Positions 1 through 11,969 of a stretch of DNA of 64,000 nt are shown piece by piece. The stretch comes from Cryptomeria japonica. Taxonomy: Eukaryota > Streptophyta > Pinopsida > Cupressales > Cupressaceae. The translations under genes and the position numbers were made by a program. A model generated the notes under the pieces. That model did not search any database, was not told where the DNA came from, and worked only from the letters and a program-made list of their open reading frames with translations. Position 1 is the first letter of the stretch. Every line of letters starts with the position of its first letter. Location of the stretch: NCBI RefSeq assembly GCF_030272615.1, contig NC_081414.1, forward strand, positions 817,852,396 to 817,916,395. The letters run 5' to 3'.

Positions 1-1
1 T

Positions 2-487
2 TATACATAGTGATATCTTTGTCACATTGTTTTAAGTTTCATATCTCATGGCAGTGGTTACTCTTGTCATATGATTGCTATTGTGTAGATGGGTCCTTGA
101 GCCCTGGTTTATATCAAAGATATTCTTTGCATCCTCACTCAATGGTGATCAAGCTCTCCCTACCCAGATTAACCTATCTCTAAATTTGGAAAATGGATGC
201 AAAAGTTTGAGTACGAGTACTCTTCGGTTATTTGTCATGCTTGTAAGGAGAAAAATAAGGATGAAACTTTCCCTATTTCCTAGGAGATTCAAAATATTGA
301 TTCTAATCAAGGGAGTTCCCCTTTGGATTGTTCAAGAATATATAATGCTTTGGGTTCTAATGATGGATGTGTCAATGATATTATGTCCCTTCATTGTCTC
401 AAGAAAATAGGATTTGGAGAGAAGGGTCCTTCCTTTGTGCTCAATCAAAGAGCTTTGGATCAATTTTTTAAACCACCCCAATTTTAG
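2..487 (+). pseudogene. unrecognised coding remnant upstream of a LINE-like tail
   Basis: One frame reads with protein-like composition from the window edge to a TAG at 485-487. Several stops interrupt it, and most sit where a Trp or Gln codon would be expected. Visible features are a Trp-rich stretch, the run WMQKFEYEYSS, a CHAC cysteine pair, and a Cys/His-containing C-terminal part ending ALDQFFKPPQF. The CxxC could be part of a zinc-binding site, but a second pair is not clear. I do not recognise the family. It lies directly upstream of a T-rich LINE-like 3' UTR and probably belongs to the same element. The 5' part is outside the window. Confidence 0.35.
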
Positions 488-561
488 ATGGTTCATTTTT
501 GCTTTAGTTATTCCGCCTCTTTTTGTTTTGTTGTTTTGGAGCCATTTTGTTTTGTTGTTTT

Positions 562-1736
562 TGTTGGAAATATGGATGGAGTAACTGAGAGGGGAGGGGT
601 GAATCAGTTACCACAAAAATAAATCCACAAGTCCCTTAGATGTCTTAAATATAAACTGCTGAAACTCGGTAAATTAACTTATCAGTGTTTATTAAACATT
701 AACATGCATAAAACAAGTAACATGAACACAAGTAACACCAGATATAACGTGGAAACCCAATTTTGGGAAAACCACCAATGTAACTAGTTACTGATTTTCA
801 CTCTTCTGAAGTGAGCCCTGTTAGGAGCCAACCCTGTTAAAGGTTACAAAACACACTGTTAGGTGTGACCCTGTTAGAGGATTTGATCACCCTACTAGGA
901 GTGGCCTTGTGAAAGGTCTTAAGAACAATTCAACCGAATTGTCACCTTGTCAGAGGATTTACAAAATGGTTGTTAGACCAACTCTGTTAAGAGATTTCGG
1001 TATCACTGCTACAATGGTTAGAAAGCAACAATGAAGTGATCTGAATTAAATACAACTTATCTTGCTGATACAGATCTCTGTTTTGCACCAATAGATCCTT
1101 ACTGATCACATATATCTTTTCTGCACCTCAAGGATATCACTAATCCTTCATCAGAATTCGCACATTTCTGCTCCTTCACATTTCCATACTTTTCATACTT
1201 CACCACACTTCGAAATCGCAACTTGATCTCTCATATATACCATTCAGGTTACCAAGTCGGCCCAATTACAAGTTAAGATGAATATTACATAGGTCGGCTA
1301 CATATACAAATTTCAATAAATAAATATTGCTTCGGTCGGCTGCATAAACATTTCACTGATGCTTGGTGAACACTGCTGATTCTTCGGTAACCAACTGAAC
1401 TCGGTAAGTACTGCAAACTCGGTATAGACTGACTTTCCTTCACATATTCTTCAAAGACCGACTTAACTCGGTAAAGACTGTGAACTCGGTATAGCATACT
1501 GGAGTGCTAGGTAGACTCTGTAACTTGCTTCTCTTACCGTCTGAACTCGGTAGACTCTGTCTAACTGCTTTGCCGAACATTCTGAACTTGGTAGACTCTG
1601 TCTAACTGCTTTGCCGAACATTCTGAACTCGGTAGACTCTGTCTAACTGCTTTGCTGAACATTCTGAACTTGGTAGACTGATATGACATTTGTGTAACAT
1701 CAAAGACAATACATAATTAAACAATTGTATCCAACA
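562..1736 (-). repeat. C1 LTR (3' LTR in element orientation)
   Basis: 1175 bp, TGTTGG...CCAACA. On the minus strand a TATATA-type box lies near 1233-1240. The LTR holds many short CTCGGTA-like motifs and three copies of a 41-bp repeat, one more than the partner LTR. That single unit accounts for the full 41-bp length difference between the two LTRs. Confidence 0.95.
1554..1676. repeat. 41-bp tandem repeat, three copies, in C1 LTR
   Basis: Three units beginning ACTCTGTCTAACTGC and containing GAACATTCTGAAC. The partner LTR has two units at 7419-7500. Units differ mainly by C/T changes. Confidence 0.9.
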
Positions 1737-1751
1737 ATCTCCCTCTTTGGC
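1737..1751 (-). other. C1 polypurine tract
   Basis: Read on the minus strand this is AAAGAGGGAGAT, immediately before the 3' LTR. This is the expected plus-strand primer position for a Copia element. Confidence 0.85.
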
Positions 1752-2146
1752 ATTGATGGCAACACAACATGTCATAGCAGAATGAAATTTGAAAACAGGT
1801 CTTTTCTTTTATGATAGCAACATGCCAACATAACTTTCCCTTTGGATAGAGAACACTCCTTCTTTCAATAATCTCCCTCTGTGAAGTAACTTCATCTTTG
1901 GACAGTAAAACTCTCCCTCTTTATCAAACAACTCTCCCTCTTTATCTTAATGAACTTTCTTTCAAATTTTAGTAGGATATGACAGTAACTCTCCCTCTTT
2001 GACAACACATGCCAAAGACAATAAGACTTTATCTAGGTTATAATGTACCTTTTGTACTGATTCATATGCAATATTTTCCTGATTATACTGCATCAACTAG
2101 TAGATTTTTCACTTAGGATGAGTTGATGCATCACTAAAACTTTTCT

Positions 2147-5100
2147 TTAGTGAATTTCAGATAGGGGAGTGACCCCTAACTTACCTCTTAGATACAAGAA
2201 TGCATCCTTAGCCAATGGTTTTGTGAATATGTCAGCAATTTGTTCCTTTGTGTGAATATATTCCAATCTGATCTCCTTGTCCTACACCAATTCTCGGACA
2301 AAATGATATTTTATTGCAATGTGCTTGGTTTTGGGATGCATTACTGGATTCTTGGACATGTCAATTGCACTTGTATTATCACAGAACATAACAATTGGTT
2401 CTTTGATTTCCATTTTCATGCCTGCCAATAGCTGTTTAAACCAAACAACATTTGAACAATTTACTGCTGCAGCAACATATTCTGCTTCTGCTATAGATTG
2501 GGATATACAGTTCTGCTTTTTGCTTGTCCAGGAAACCAATCTCTTTCCTAGAAAGAATGCTCCTCCGCTTGTACTTTTTCTGTCATCAATGTTTCCTGCC
2601 CAATCAGCATCAGTAAATACTTTCAAATCAAAATTTCTTCCAAATTTGTACCATAATCCATACTCTTCAGTTCCTTTCAAATATCTCATTATTCTTTTGA
2701 TTGCCGTCATGTGACTTTCTCTTGGCTTTGCTGAGAATCTTGCAACAATACCAACTGCAAGAGCAATATCTGGCCTAGTATGAACAACATACTGCAGCTT
2801 TCCAATCATAGATCTATACAGTGTTTGATCTACTTCTTGTGATTCATCTTCATTGGTAAGCTTCAATCCAGTACACATAGGAGTTCCAACTGGTTTACAA
2901 TCTTCCATACCAAACTTTTTCAGTATCTCTTTGATGTATTTTGATTGTGTAATGTAGATACCATTTTTGTTCTGTTGAATTTGAAGACCAACAAAGAATT
3001 TGATCTCACCAAACATAGACATTTCAAATTCCTTATTCATTTGTACTGAAAATTCTTTGCAAAGATCATCATTTCCTGTGAAAATAGTATCATCTACAAA
3101 TATTTCTGCTAAGACAATTTTGTTATCTGATCCTTCCTTGATATACAAACTACTGTTATCATTAGTTCTTTGAAATCCAATCTGAATAAGATAGTTATGC
3201 AATCTTTCATACCATGCTCTAGGGGCTTGTTTCAGACCATACAATGCTTTATGTAATTTGCAGACCATGTCCTTCTTTTGTGGATCAACAAAACCTTCAG
3301 GTTGTTCAATATAAACCTCTTCATCCAATATACCATTAAGAAATGCAGATTTAACATCCATCTGATAAACTTTGAATCCTTTGTAGGCGGCATATGCAAG
3401 TAAGGTTCTGACTCCTTCCAATCTTACAACAGGAGCAAAAGTTTCTCCATAGTCTATTCCTTCTTGTTGAGCATATCCTTTGCATACTAGTCTTGCTTTG
3501 TTTCTTGAAACTTTGCCATCTTCATTCAGTTTATTTCTGAATACCCACTTAGTTCCAATGACATTTTTATCCTTAGGTCTGGGTACAAGAGTCCATGTCT
3601 TGTTTTTCTCTATCTGTTCTATCTCTTCTTTCATAGCCTCTGTTCAACTATCATTTCCCAATGCATCTTTGACATTTCTAGGTTCAAAATCAGCAAGTAA
3701 ACAAGTACTTTTCAACTTACCTCTTGTCATGGTTCCTTCAGATTTGTCTCCAATGATTTGATCTGCTGAGTGATGTTGTTTGACATACTCGGCTAATACA
3801 GGTTTCTTGCCTTTAGAATGAATTTCAACATTGTCCTCTTGGTCCGGCTCGGTAAATATTGGCTCGGTTTCTTCAGACTCGGTAGACACTGGTTCTGGTT
3901 CATCAGACTCAGTAGATACTGGCTCGGTTTGCTCTTTCTGTAACTCGGTTACTGATGACTCGGGAGTAGAAGATTCCTGATTTGCAGATGTATCTGGTAT
4001 TGTATCAGGTTCAATAGACACAAATCTTCTATAATCTTCTGGTTCTCTTTTGCTTTCTTCTTCAGATCTTTCTGCAAACTCATCAACTTTCACATGTGCA
4101 CTTTCTATAACTTTATGAGTAGACAAGTTCAAACATCTATATGCTTTACTCTTGCAAGAATATCTGAGGAATATACCTTCATCACCTTTCACATCAAATT
4201 TTCCTTTTCTAGATTCTTTCAAAATGTAACATTTACTTCCAAATACTTTTAGGTAACTTACATTAGGTTTGTAGCCATACCATAATTCATAGGGGGTTTT
4301 GAATGAGTCCTTCTTCAGCTGTACTCGGTTCAAGGTATGAACAGCAGTGTTGATAGCTTCCTTCCAGTATTTGATAGCAATATTCTTTTCAATCATTAAG
4401 GTTCTTGCACAATCCATGATAGATCTGTTCCTTCTTTCAGCTATTCCATTTTACTCAGGAGTTCTAGGGGCTGATACTTGTCTTTTGATTCCTCTTTCAA
4501 TGCAAAAGTTATTGAATTCATGAGAGATAAATTCACCACCTCTGTCTGACCTTAGACATTTAAGTCTTTTACCTGTTTCTTTTTCTACTCTAGCCAAATA
4601 CCATTTGAACTTTTCAAATGCTTCTGATTTGTTCCTTAAATACGTGACAGTCATCATTCTTGAGTAATCATCAACAAAAAGAATGAAGAACTTTTCTCCA
4701 GTATAACTTTTAGTTCCTATGGGTCCACATAAATCAGTATGCACAATTTCTAATATATCTTCAGATTGATAGTTTTTGCTTTTGAAACCAGTCTTTCCCA
4801 TCTTTCCAATTTGACAATTCTTACATAGACCGACCTCAGGTTTCTTTATATCTGGAATACCTCTTACTTTTCTGAATTTACTTATTTTCACTAGGTTATC
4901 AAAATTTACATGACATAACCTTTTGTGCCATAACCAACTTTCTTCAACTTGAGCAATAAAACATGAATTTTCACTTGTTTCAAGTCGGAACAAATTACCT
5001 TTTGTTTGAGTGCCTGATGCATTCAGCTTTCCTTGATTATTTAGCAGTTTGGCCTTTCCATGCGTGAATTCCACCTTGAGTCCACTATTAAGTAGCTATG

Positions 5101-6364
5101 CCACACTCATCAAGTTGTGATTGAGACCTTCAACCCAGTAGGCATCATCAAATACAAGTTCTTTGGTTATAGGGATTCTACCTCTTCCTTTTATGTAGTG
5201 AGGTTCATTATTACCAAACCTTACACTACCTCCTTCATAGTCTATCAGATGTTCAAACTTGGTTTTATCACCAGTCATATGATGAGAGCAACCACTGTCT
5301 ATGATCCAAGTATCATTTTTGCTTATATGAGAAATAAGTGTCGTCTTATCTTCCTCATCATTATCAGAATCATCTCTTATAGCAATATAAACAATTTCAT
5401 CTTCACTATTATCAGAATCCTTAGCCATAAAGCATGTTTTCTTACCTTTGAATGATTTGAAGTCCTTTTTGCCATTCCATTTGTGATCTTTCTTCTCATC
5501 TTTGCTCTGCTTGTTTGGGCATCTAGCAGCAATATGACCGACTTCATCACATGAAAAACAGATTAGAGGAACTTTGCCTCTGTATTTTCCTCTGCCTTTG
5601 GAATATTTCTTTGCTACAAGAGCTTCAATTATTTCAAGATCACTGTCTGAACTTGGTTCTGATTCATCTTCACTTTCTGACCGAGATTCCTTTTTCTTTT
5701 TGCCTTTCTCCTTGAGTGAAACCTTAGCTTCAAATGCTGATTCCATGTTTTTGGAAGCTGGAACATAGTTGTCATAGTTGTCTAACTCAAATGCAGTTAA
5801 TCTTCCAACTATGGCCTCTAAATTTATCTTGTGATTTGCTTCACATCTTCTTTCCTGAATTGCAGAAACTCTGATTGCATAAATGGGTAGTAATGATCTG
5901 AGAACTTTGCTTATGATTGTTTCCTCTGAGATATCACCTCCAGAAGCTTTGATTGCACTGACACTGGCTTTGACTCTTTCAACATATTTTGCAATATTTT
6001 CATCCTCACTCATTTTTAATTGATCAAACTGTCCTCTCAAGCTTTCTGCTTTGGCTCTTCTCACATTGTCATCACCACCATAGATATCTTTCAGCTTGTT
6101 CCACATTTCAAATGCAGTTTTGCAATCTTTGACATCATCAAACTCTTCATAGCTTAGGGCAGATGCAATGTCTATCATCATGGTGTTATGAGTCTTCTTT
6201 GCAGCAATATCAGCAACAGTTAGTGTACCAGTGGGTGTCACATATTCTGTGTCAAGATGTGTCAATCCTGTATCTCCAATGGAAGCCAAATGGAGTCTCA
6301 TGAGACCTTGCCATGCTGAAAAGTTATTTCTGTTTAGCCTTGGAATTTCCCTCTTGTAAGACAT
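2147..6364 (-). pseudogene. C1 gag-pol polyprotein, four in-frame stops
   Basis: A single frame runs from the ATG at 6364 to TAA at 2147-2149. In order: a UBN2-type gag, a zinc knuckle (CFSCDEVGHIAARC), aspartic protease (WIIDSGCSHHM), integrase with an HHCC zinc site (H-RLCH, CKNC) and DDE core (HTDLCGP, FVDDYSR, SDRGGEF), reverse transcriptase (KTWTLVP to FVDDTIF, the active-site box with F for the usual Y), and RNase H ending with ADIFTKPLAKD. Stops at 5096-5098, 4451-4453, 3644-3646 and 2282-2284 are all in this frame, and each fits a C-to-T type change of a Gln or Trp codon. There are no frameshifts. The product would be the capsid and enzymes for copying the element. Confidence 0.93.
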
Positions 6365-6412
6365 CTTGATCTTTAGCTTAGATCCTTGAAATCCTTCCTA
6401 TAAGCACCGAAA

Positions 6413-6424
6413 GCTCTGATACCA
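6413..6424 (-). other. C1 primer-binding site
   Basis: The minus strand reads TGGTATCAGAGC two bases inside the 5' LTR. This is the standard plant Copia site complementary to initiator methionine tRNA. Confidence 0.92.
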
Positions 6425-6426
6425 AT

Positions 6427-7560
6427 TGTTGGAAATATGGATGGAGTAACTGAGAGGGGAGGGGTGAATCAGTTACCACAAAAATAAATCCACAAGTCCC
6501 TTAGATGTCTTAAATATAAACTGCTGAAACTCGGTAAATTAACTTATCAGTGTTTATTAAACATTAACATGCATAAAACAAGTAACATGAACACAAGTAA
6601 CACCAGATATAACGTGGAAACCCAATTTTGGGAAAACCACCAATGTAACTAGTTACTGATTTTCACTCTTCTGAAGTGAGCCCTGTCAGGAGCCAACCCT
6701 GTTAAAGGTTACAAAACACACTGTTAGGTGTGACCCTATTAGAGGATTTGATCACCTTGCTAGGAGTGGCCTTGTGAAAGGTCTTAAGAACAATTCAACC
6801 GAATTGTCACCTTGTCAGAGGATTTACAAAATGGTTGTTAGACCAACTCTATTAAGAGATTTCGGTATCACTGCTACAATGGTTAGAAAGCAACAATGAA
6901 GTGATCTGAATTAAATACAACTTATCTTGCTGATACAGATCTCTGTTCTGCGCCAATGGATCCTTACTGATCACATATATCTTTTCTGCACCTCAAGGAT
7001 ATCACTGATCCTTCATCAGAATTCGCACATTTCTGCTCCTTCACATTTCCATACTTTTCATACTTCACCACACTTCGAAATCACAACTTGATCTCTTATA
7101 TATAGCATTCAGGTTACCAAGTCGGCCCAATTACAAGTTAAGATGAATATTACATAGGTCGGCTACATATACAAATTTCAATAAATAAATATTGCTTCGG
7201 TCGGCTGCATAAACATTTCACTAATGCTCGGTGAACACTACTGATTCTTCGGTAACCGACTGAACTCGGTAAGTACTGCGAACTCGGTATAGACTGACTT
7301 TCCTTCACATATTCTTCGAAGACCGACTTAACTCGGTAAAGACTGTGAACTCGGTATAGCATACTGGAGTGCTAGGTAGACTCTGTAACTTGCTTCTCTT
7401 ACTGTCTGAACTCGGTAGACTCTATCTAACTGCTTTGCCGAACATTCTGAACTCGGTAGACTCTGTCTAACTGCTTTGCCGAACATTCTGAACTCGGTAG
7501 ACTGATATGACATTTGTGTAACATCAAAGACAATACACAATTAAACAATTGTATCCAACA
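6427..7560 (-). repeat. C1 LTR (5' LTR in element orientation)
   Basis: 1134 bp, collinear with the LTR at 562-1736 except for one fewer 41-bp unit and about two dozen substitutions, mostly transitions. A TATATA-type box on the minus strand near 7100-7106 is the likely core promoter. Confidence 0.95.
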
Positions 7561-7642
7561 GTTTTGTTGGGATTAATGCTTCATCTTTCTCTTTGCACAA
7601 GGGATCAGGGCCCTTTCAAAATCCCTTATTATGTAATTAAAA

Positions 7643-8141
7643 ACACTCAATGATGATGGATCATTATAGTCTCCCCTCTATACTTGGATTTAAAAATAGA
7701 ATGAACTCTAACTACTTGTTTAATTCTAATAGAATATGACATTAGGGTACCTAGGTAGCATAAGAGGTTGTTCACTAAATTCTTCCACCTTAATGATAGT
7801 TAATGTTAAGGATTGAATGAAACAAACTCTTGTTCATGGATCACCTTCTTAGCCTCCTATGGAAGTCATTCTTTGTGTGGTCTACCATGACCATAATCAA
7901 GGTCTTAATAAATGTATTAGATACTCTCTATTATCAATAAGAGAGTTATCATAATATAGTCGTGGCGAGTGATTACAAATAAGATTAGTGTTTTCACAAG
8001 ACTTTCATACTATGATATTTATATCAAGATTCACTTGCATAGTTTTAGAGTCAAGCTGACCCATTCTCATGAGTAGTTTACATGAACCCCTCATAAGAAT
8101 GGATCACTTAGTACTCATTTCATCAAAGTGATGCTCATAGT
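7643..8141. other. no gene recognised
   Basis: AT-rich sequence between the L1 tail and the 5S-like stretch. No open frame of note, tRNA or repeat boundary was recognised. Confidence 0.4.
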
Positions 8142-8231
8142 GGTGAAGCATTAGGGATTCCTAGGAGGTCACCCATACTAATACTACTCTAAATCAAGCA
8201 TGTTTAACCATGTAGATTGTCCCAAGATCAA
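8142..8231 (-). pseudogene. 5S rRNA-derived sequence
   Basis: The minus strand matches the 3' two thirds of plant 5S rRNA. It reads GGTTAAACATGCTTG, then AGAGTAGTATTAG, then TATGGGTGACCTCCTAGGAA, then a degenerate end near TTCACC. The box-C-like part of the internal control region (TGGGTGACC) is intact, while the A-box side is degraded. The 5' third of 5S is not recognisable. It could be a lone 5S pseudogene, a 5S-derived SINE, or the 5S part of a Cassandra-type TRIM retrotransposon. No flanking LTR pair was established. Confidence 0.75.
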
Positions 8232-10639
8232 ACCCATTCAACTTGCCACCCCATTTGCAAAACCTTCATCAAGTGGTGTGCCTTATAAACCATTCATTAT
8301 AGAGCAACTTTAGCTTATCCATTGACAAGTGGGAGGTGTTGATGTGTTTTTTATGCACATGTGAATGTAGAATAAAATACCCAAAAGTATCTTATCCTCT
8401 CTTGAACAAAGTTACTCAAATGCTGGAGATTTGCTTAAGGATCACTTGAGACAACTCCAAGGTTATGGTATGTCAAGTCACGACATGTAGATAAACATAG
8501 TTGGTTGATGTGATTGTTGGTATCACAAGGGGACTTACATTGAATTATCGAATGCTTGAATAGCTGGAACTTGATCATCTGATATTTCAATCTTGCGATG
8601 CTTTTTGTCCTAAACTAACTTGAATTGAAAAAAGGGCAAAAGGTGAAGTGTTAATAAAATCTATTCGAAAGCCTAGACTGTAAGAAGATGAATGAATGAT
8701 TAGATGGAATCCTATTGAGTGAGGTCTCAACATAGGGTTATATGAAATAGGGGTAAGTTCAATAGTGATTTCTCCTCTACAACCTTTGCCAGTCTGTGCA
8801 AAAATGAGAGCTTGACAACATTCTTTCACTTTTAGCTAGCTAAATTTTTCAGGAATTTTATCTCTAGATTTAATATTTCTTTTCTTGCATGAATCTATTA
8901 ATTTTGAGATAACAGATCTTGCCTTCATGAATTGATCCTAGTTTATCCCTTTAACCCTGATTAATTTATTTAGAGTGTTTAGTTCCATTTTAATCTTTTC
9001 TTTTACAATTAAATATTATTAAAAAATTGTATTATTGTTCCAAATTTTGTGGATATTTAGGAGACAAATAAAATATAAATGTAATCATTCCATATTTTTG
9101 TAGGAGATATTGGAATGAGACTAATAGGAAGAGTAGTAAACATGACTCACAATGAGCACTTTAGAATAAATCTAAACATTATAAGGAAGAGTAGCTTGGA
9201 AAAATAGAAGCGTAATTTATTTTCCAATATGCAAGATTATTACTTGGGAAAGAATCTTGAAAGAGGATTGAAAAGATTCCTTGAGCTAACATTGTCTCAC
9301 TTATCCAAAATTATGAGGAAGGATTCATTAATGAAATGGTCATTAACAAGATGGAGAGAATAATAATTAGGAAGAGATAGATTTCACATGCTACTAGGTG
9401 ACTAGATTGGAGAGAAACTAGAGGCAAATCATTTAGCTTGGCCATGACACAAAGTCTTAGAATAGATGCCAACCTTGGTGAATGAAATGAAAATCCAAAA
9501 CAACTAATGAGTGGTGAGACAAGTAGAGGCATCTATAAATTTTGTTTTGAATAAAATAAACAAAAAATGGGACTAAAACCAAGGGAAATGCACATGGAAA
9601 GGATATGATGAAAATCAAAATAAATAGTTTGAAGATAATATTAGTTACCTAGAGGATATTCCACTTGATTATTTGGTATATCATAACTATTTTGTCAAAT
9701 TTTGAAACCATTAGAGGTACCTTTTGCTTCTGTAGATGAGGTATTCATTCATGTTGAAGTTGTGATAGCTTATTTGCCTCTTTATAGACAACAAATTATC
9801 CATACGAATTATCATATATACTTGTAACCTCCATCCCAAACCACCTATTTCACTCTTCTTCCTTTGTGTACCTCTTTTATTCTTCCATTACCTCTTCACT
9901 TACCTAAATTCAATCCAAAGCATAGTGTATATAACATCAAAAAAATTCCATATTTGATTAATATTATCTACAACATATCGAAAAGACAAATACCACACTT
10001 ACTGTGTCATCAACCAAAAATAATTTACTTACATATTCAAAGAGTTCAATAATGGAGAAACATCCATGCGGTGCTCTACACATGTCCTTGAAGGTTGAAG
10101 AAATACTTATCGTCTATTGGTCCAAACTTTAAATCACTTTCCATGCATGAAAATAATTGCAACCATACACAATTTCCCACCCAATAGATTCTCTCAAACT
10201 AGTTTACAATCTTAACATAGGGTTAAGGAAAAGCGGGCCAAAATAGGAATCCAAGTGTCTTAAAATACTTCAAGACCATAGTGGTGAGGATTGAATTTCT
10301 TTCTTTAGTGGTATCTTTTTGTAGATTAATTAGTTGGGGATTCTATTAGGACCTTTTCCTAATTAAAAAAAATATATAAAGGTTACATCCCTAAATATTG
10401 CATTCATAATAGAATAAATTTCTACAATATTGAGACTATATTCATAATAGATTTATAGTGATGAATAAAGAAATATTTAATATTATCAAAAAAATGATGT
10501 TTTCTTTCTCCCAACTGTCATTGGATATTGGGTGATCTTTGAGGCATTATGTCAAATAGTTCATGTGCCTTATCTAAGCTTACATATTTTGCATGCATGT
10601 GTACCTAGGCAGTTGCACTACAACATCTATACTCACTAA
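8232..10639. other. no gene recognised; possible LTR start near 8338
   Basis: About 2.4 kb without a convincing coding frame. At 8326-8337 the purine-rich AAGTGGGAGG is followed by TGTTGATGTG, which looks like a polypurine tract joined to an LTR start. No matching second LTR or CA end was found, so this is only a candidate. The rest is AT-rich and unassigned. Confidence 0.3.
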
Positions 10640-10913
10640 TCACATTTGGTTGGAAGTTTCTAAATCCATTTCAAACACATCTTGTGCATATCCTACAATC
10701 ATAGCATTCCATTAGATCGTGTTTCTTTGATGCATCTCACTAAACAGTTCATGCGCTTTCATGTCTATACTTCCACATTTTCCAAACATGTCAAACAAAG
10801 CATTTCCAACCGTAAGCATCTAATATTAATTTCCCTTACCTTTTGCTTTGATGGAAGCCCATACTTTGTTCCAAAGCTCCCATTTTGGCACAAGTAGAGA
10901 GTACGTTGGCAAA
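10640..10913 (-). pseudogene. pentatricopeptide-repeat (PPR) gene fragment
   Basis: The minus strand reads FANVLSTCAKMGALEQ, then after a stop and a frame change VGNALFDMFGKCGSID, then ELFSEMHQRNT and WNAMIVGYAQD. These are the hallmark strings of plant organellar RNA-binding PPR proteins (helical repeats of about 35 residues). The fragment covers roughly two repeats and carries at least three stops and one frameshift, so it cannot code. It lies 0.45 kb from the DRM-derived sequences and may have been carried by the same transposon, which is unproven. Confidence 0.82.
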
Positions 10914-11354
10914 TAAAACTGATCGAAATGGAAATTTATTTGTTGTATTGACTGCATTGTGAGGATGCTTATGTATTTTAACGACAGCATAAAGTAGGAA
11001 AGGACATGAGAATATCTCCTCGGGGAGGTATTCTATGACAGCTATGAGGTAGATGAGATTTTCTTATGCCATTTGCTTTGTTCTATGCAGTCAAACGCGA
11101 GAACACTGTTTGAATTAAAATGCTAATGGTGATTGTCTTTTTAACGGAAACAAACAAGAAGGGATGTCAAGGGAAGGAATGGGCCCACAACACACCTAAG
11201 CAGTCAAAGCTTAGTGTGTGTTGTTTAAGGCTGCCCCCTTAAGACATCATAATTGATTGGCTCTTCACTCCTAAGACCTTCAAAAGTCTTTAATGGCTTC
11301 ATTGAGTCCTTTTGTCTTCCAAATTCACCTGCACCAACTTGAATTCTCCTTCAA
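10914..11354. other. no gene recognised
   Basis: Flank between the PPR fragment and the first DRM-related repeat. No feature could be assigned. Confidence 0.35.
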
Positions 11355-11534
11355 TGCTTGATTGTCTGTTCACTTGGAATTGAATTGATTTTATAACTAA
11401 GAGATCACTTGAATTGTAGTTAGACCCCTTCAAATGATAGGGTAGGCTTCCTTTTATACCTTATATATGTCTTGAAAGCATTTCATCCTGATGGCTTTAA
11501 ATTAAAGTACTTTCTCTTCTATCTGGTATTGGTG
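11355..11534 (+). repeat. 180-bp direct repeat, copy A (DRM-derived end)
   Basis: Collinear without gaps with copy B at 11727-11906, offset 372 bp. The 3' part (VLKAFHPDGFKLKYFL in translation) is the start of the DRM motif-I region, also seen in the hairpin at 11845-12072. A segment of DRM-derived sequence was therefore tandemly duplicated. Confidence 0.8.
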
Positions 11535-11726
11535 CAACAGATCCTTTTATGATATGTAAGTTGAGAATATTTTATGAAAGGTCCGTAAATGAATACATTT
11601 TAAACTAATTTTAATATACCTTGAAGTGTGAAATATGGAAGGTTTGTATTCTTAATCTCCCACCCATTTCTTAATTTAAAAGATGATATCTTTATTAACT
11701 TGATTTCTCCTTCAATTCTTGATGAA

Positions 11727-11906
11727 TGCTTGATTGCATGTTCACTTGGAATTGAATTGATTTTATAATTAAGAGATCACTTGAATTGTAGGTAAACCCC
11801 TTCAAATGATAGGGTGGGCTTCCTTTTATACCTAATATATGTCTTGAAAGAATTTTATCGTGATGGCTTTAAATTAAAGTACTTTCTCTTCTATCTGGTA
11901 TTGGTG
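11727..11906 (+). repeat. 180-bp direct repeat, copy B
   Basis: Second copy of the repeat at 11355-11534. It runs into the left arm of the short hairpin. Confidence 0.8.
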
Positions 11907-11943
11907 GAGCAGAGGTTGCATTGCATCTTCCTAGGATACATAT
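11845..11943 (+). pseudogene. DRM methyltransferase motif-I fragment, left hairpin arm
   Basis: The plus strand reads VLKEFYRDGFKLKYFL, corresponding to the DRM segment that leads into the SAM-binding motif I. It is imperfectly inverted (about 80% by eye) relative to 11970-12072, forming a hairpin with a loop of roughly 25 bp. The motif-I glycines are lost in this copy. Confidence 0.7.
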
Positions 11944-11969
11944 TTCTGCAAATACAACACAAGTTAAAT

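Larger units (their letters stand above)
562..7560 (-). mobile_element. Ty1/Copia retrotransposon C1, full length, minus strand
   Basis: The element starts TGTTGG and ends CCAACA and is flanked by the 5-bp target duplication GTTTT at 557-561 and 7561-7565. It has two LTRs, a primer-binding site next to the right LTR, a polypurine tract next to the left LTR and one gag-pol frame in Copia order (gag, protease, integrase, RT, RNase H). The LTRs differ by about two dozen substitutions by eye (near 2%) plus one 41-bp repeat unit, so it is one of the younger insertions here. It sits in the 3' UTR of LINE-like element L1. Four in-frame stops make it non-autonomous at present. Confidence 0.95.
1..7642 (+). 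mobile_element. LINE-like element L1, 3' part, split by Copia C1
   Basis: After the coding remnant comes a T/G-rich 3' UTR (488-561), then the C1 insertion, then 7566-7642. The tail contains GGGATCAGGGCCCTTTCAAA and ends in TAATTAAAAAC. The tail of the LINE at 61930-61983 has the same layout (GGGTTTCAGGGCCCCTTCAA, then ATAATTAAAA), which supports calling both non-LTR retrotransposon 3' ends. No reverse transcriptase is visible here. The 5' end and any target duplication fall outside the window. Confidence 0.5.

Noticed and set aside
2-487. DUF4283/gag-type LINE ORF1
   Set aside because: An EPWF string is seen only in a different frame from the one with CHAC. The coherent frame does not match that family.
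10616-10640. CACTACAACATC as the other end of the CACTA element
   Set aside because: It lies beside the PPR-derived sequence, lacks CGTCGG subterminal repeats and does not match the terminus at 15076 beyond CACTA and a few bases.
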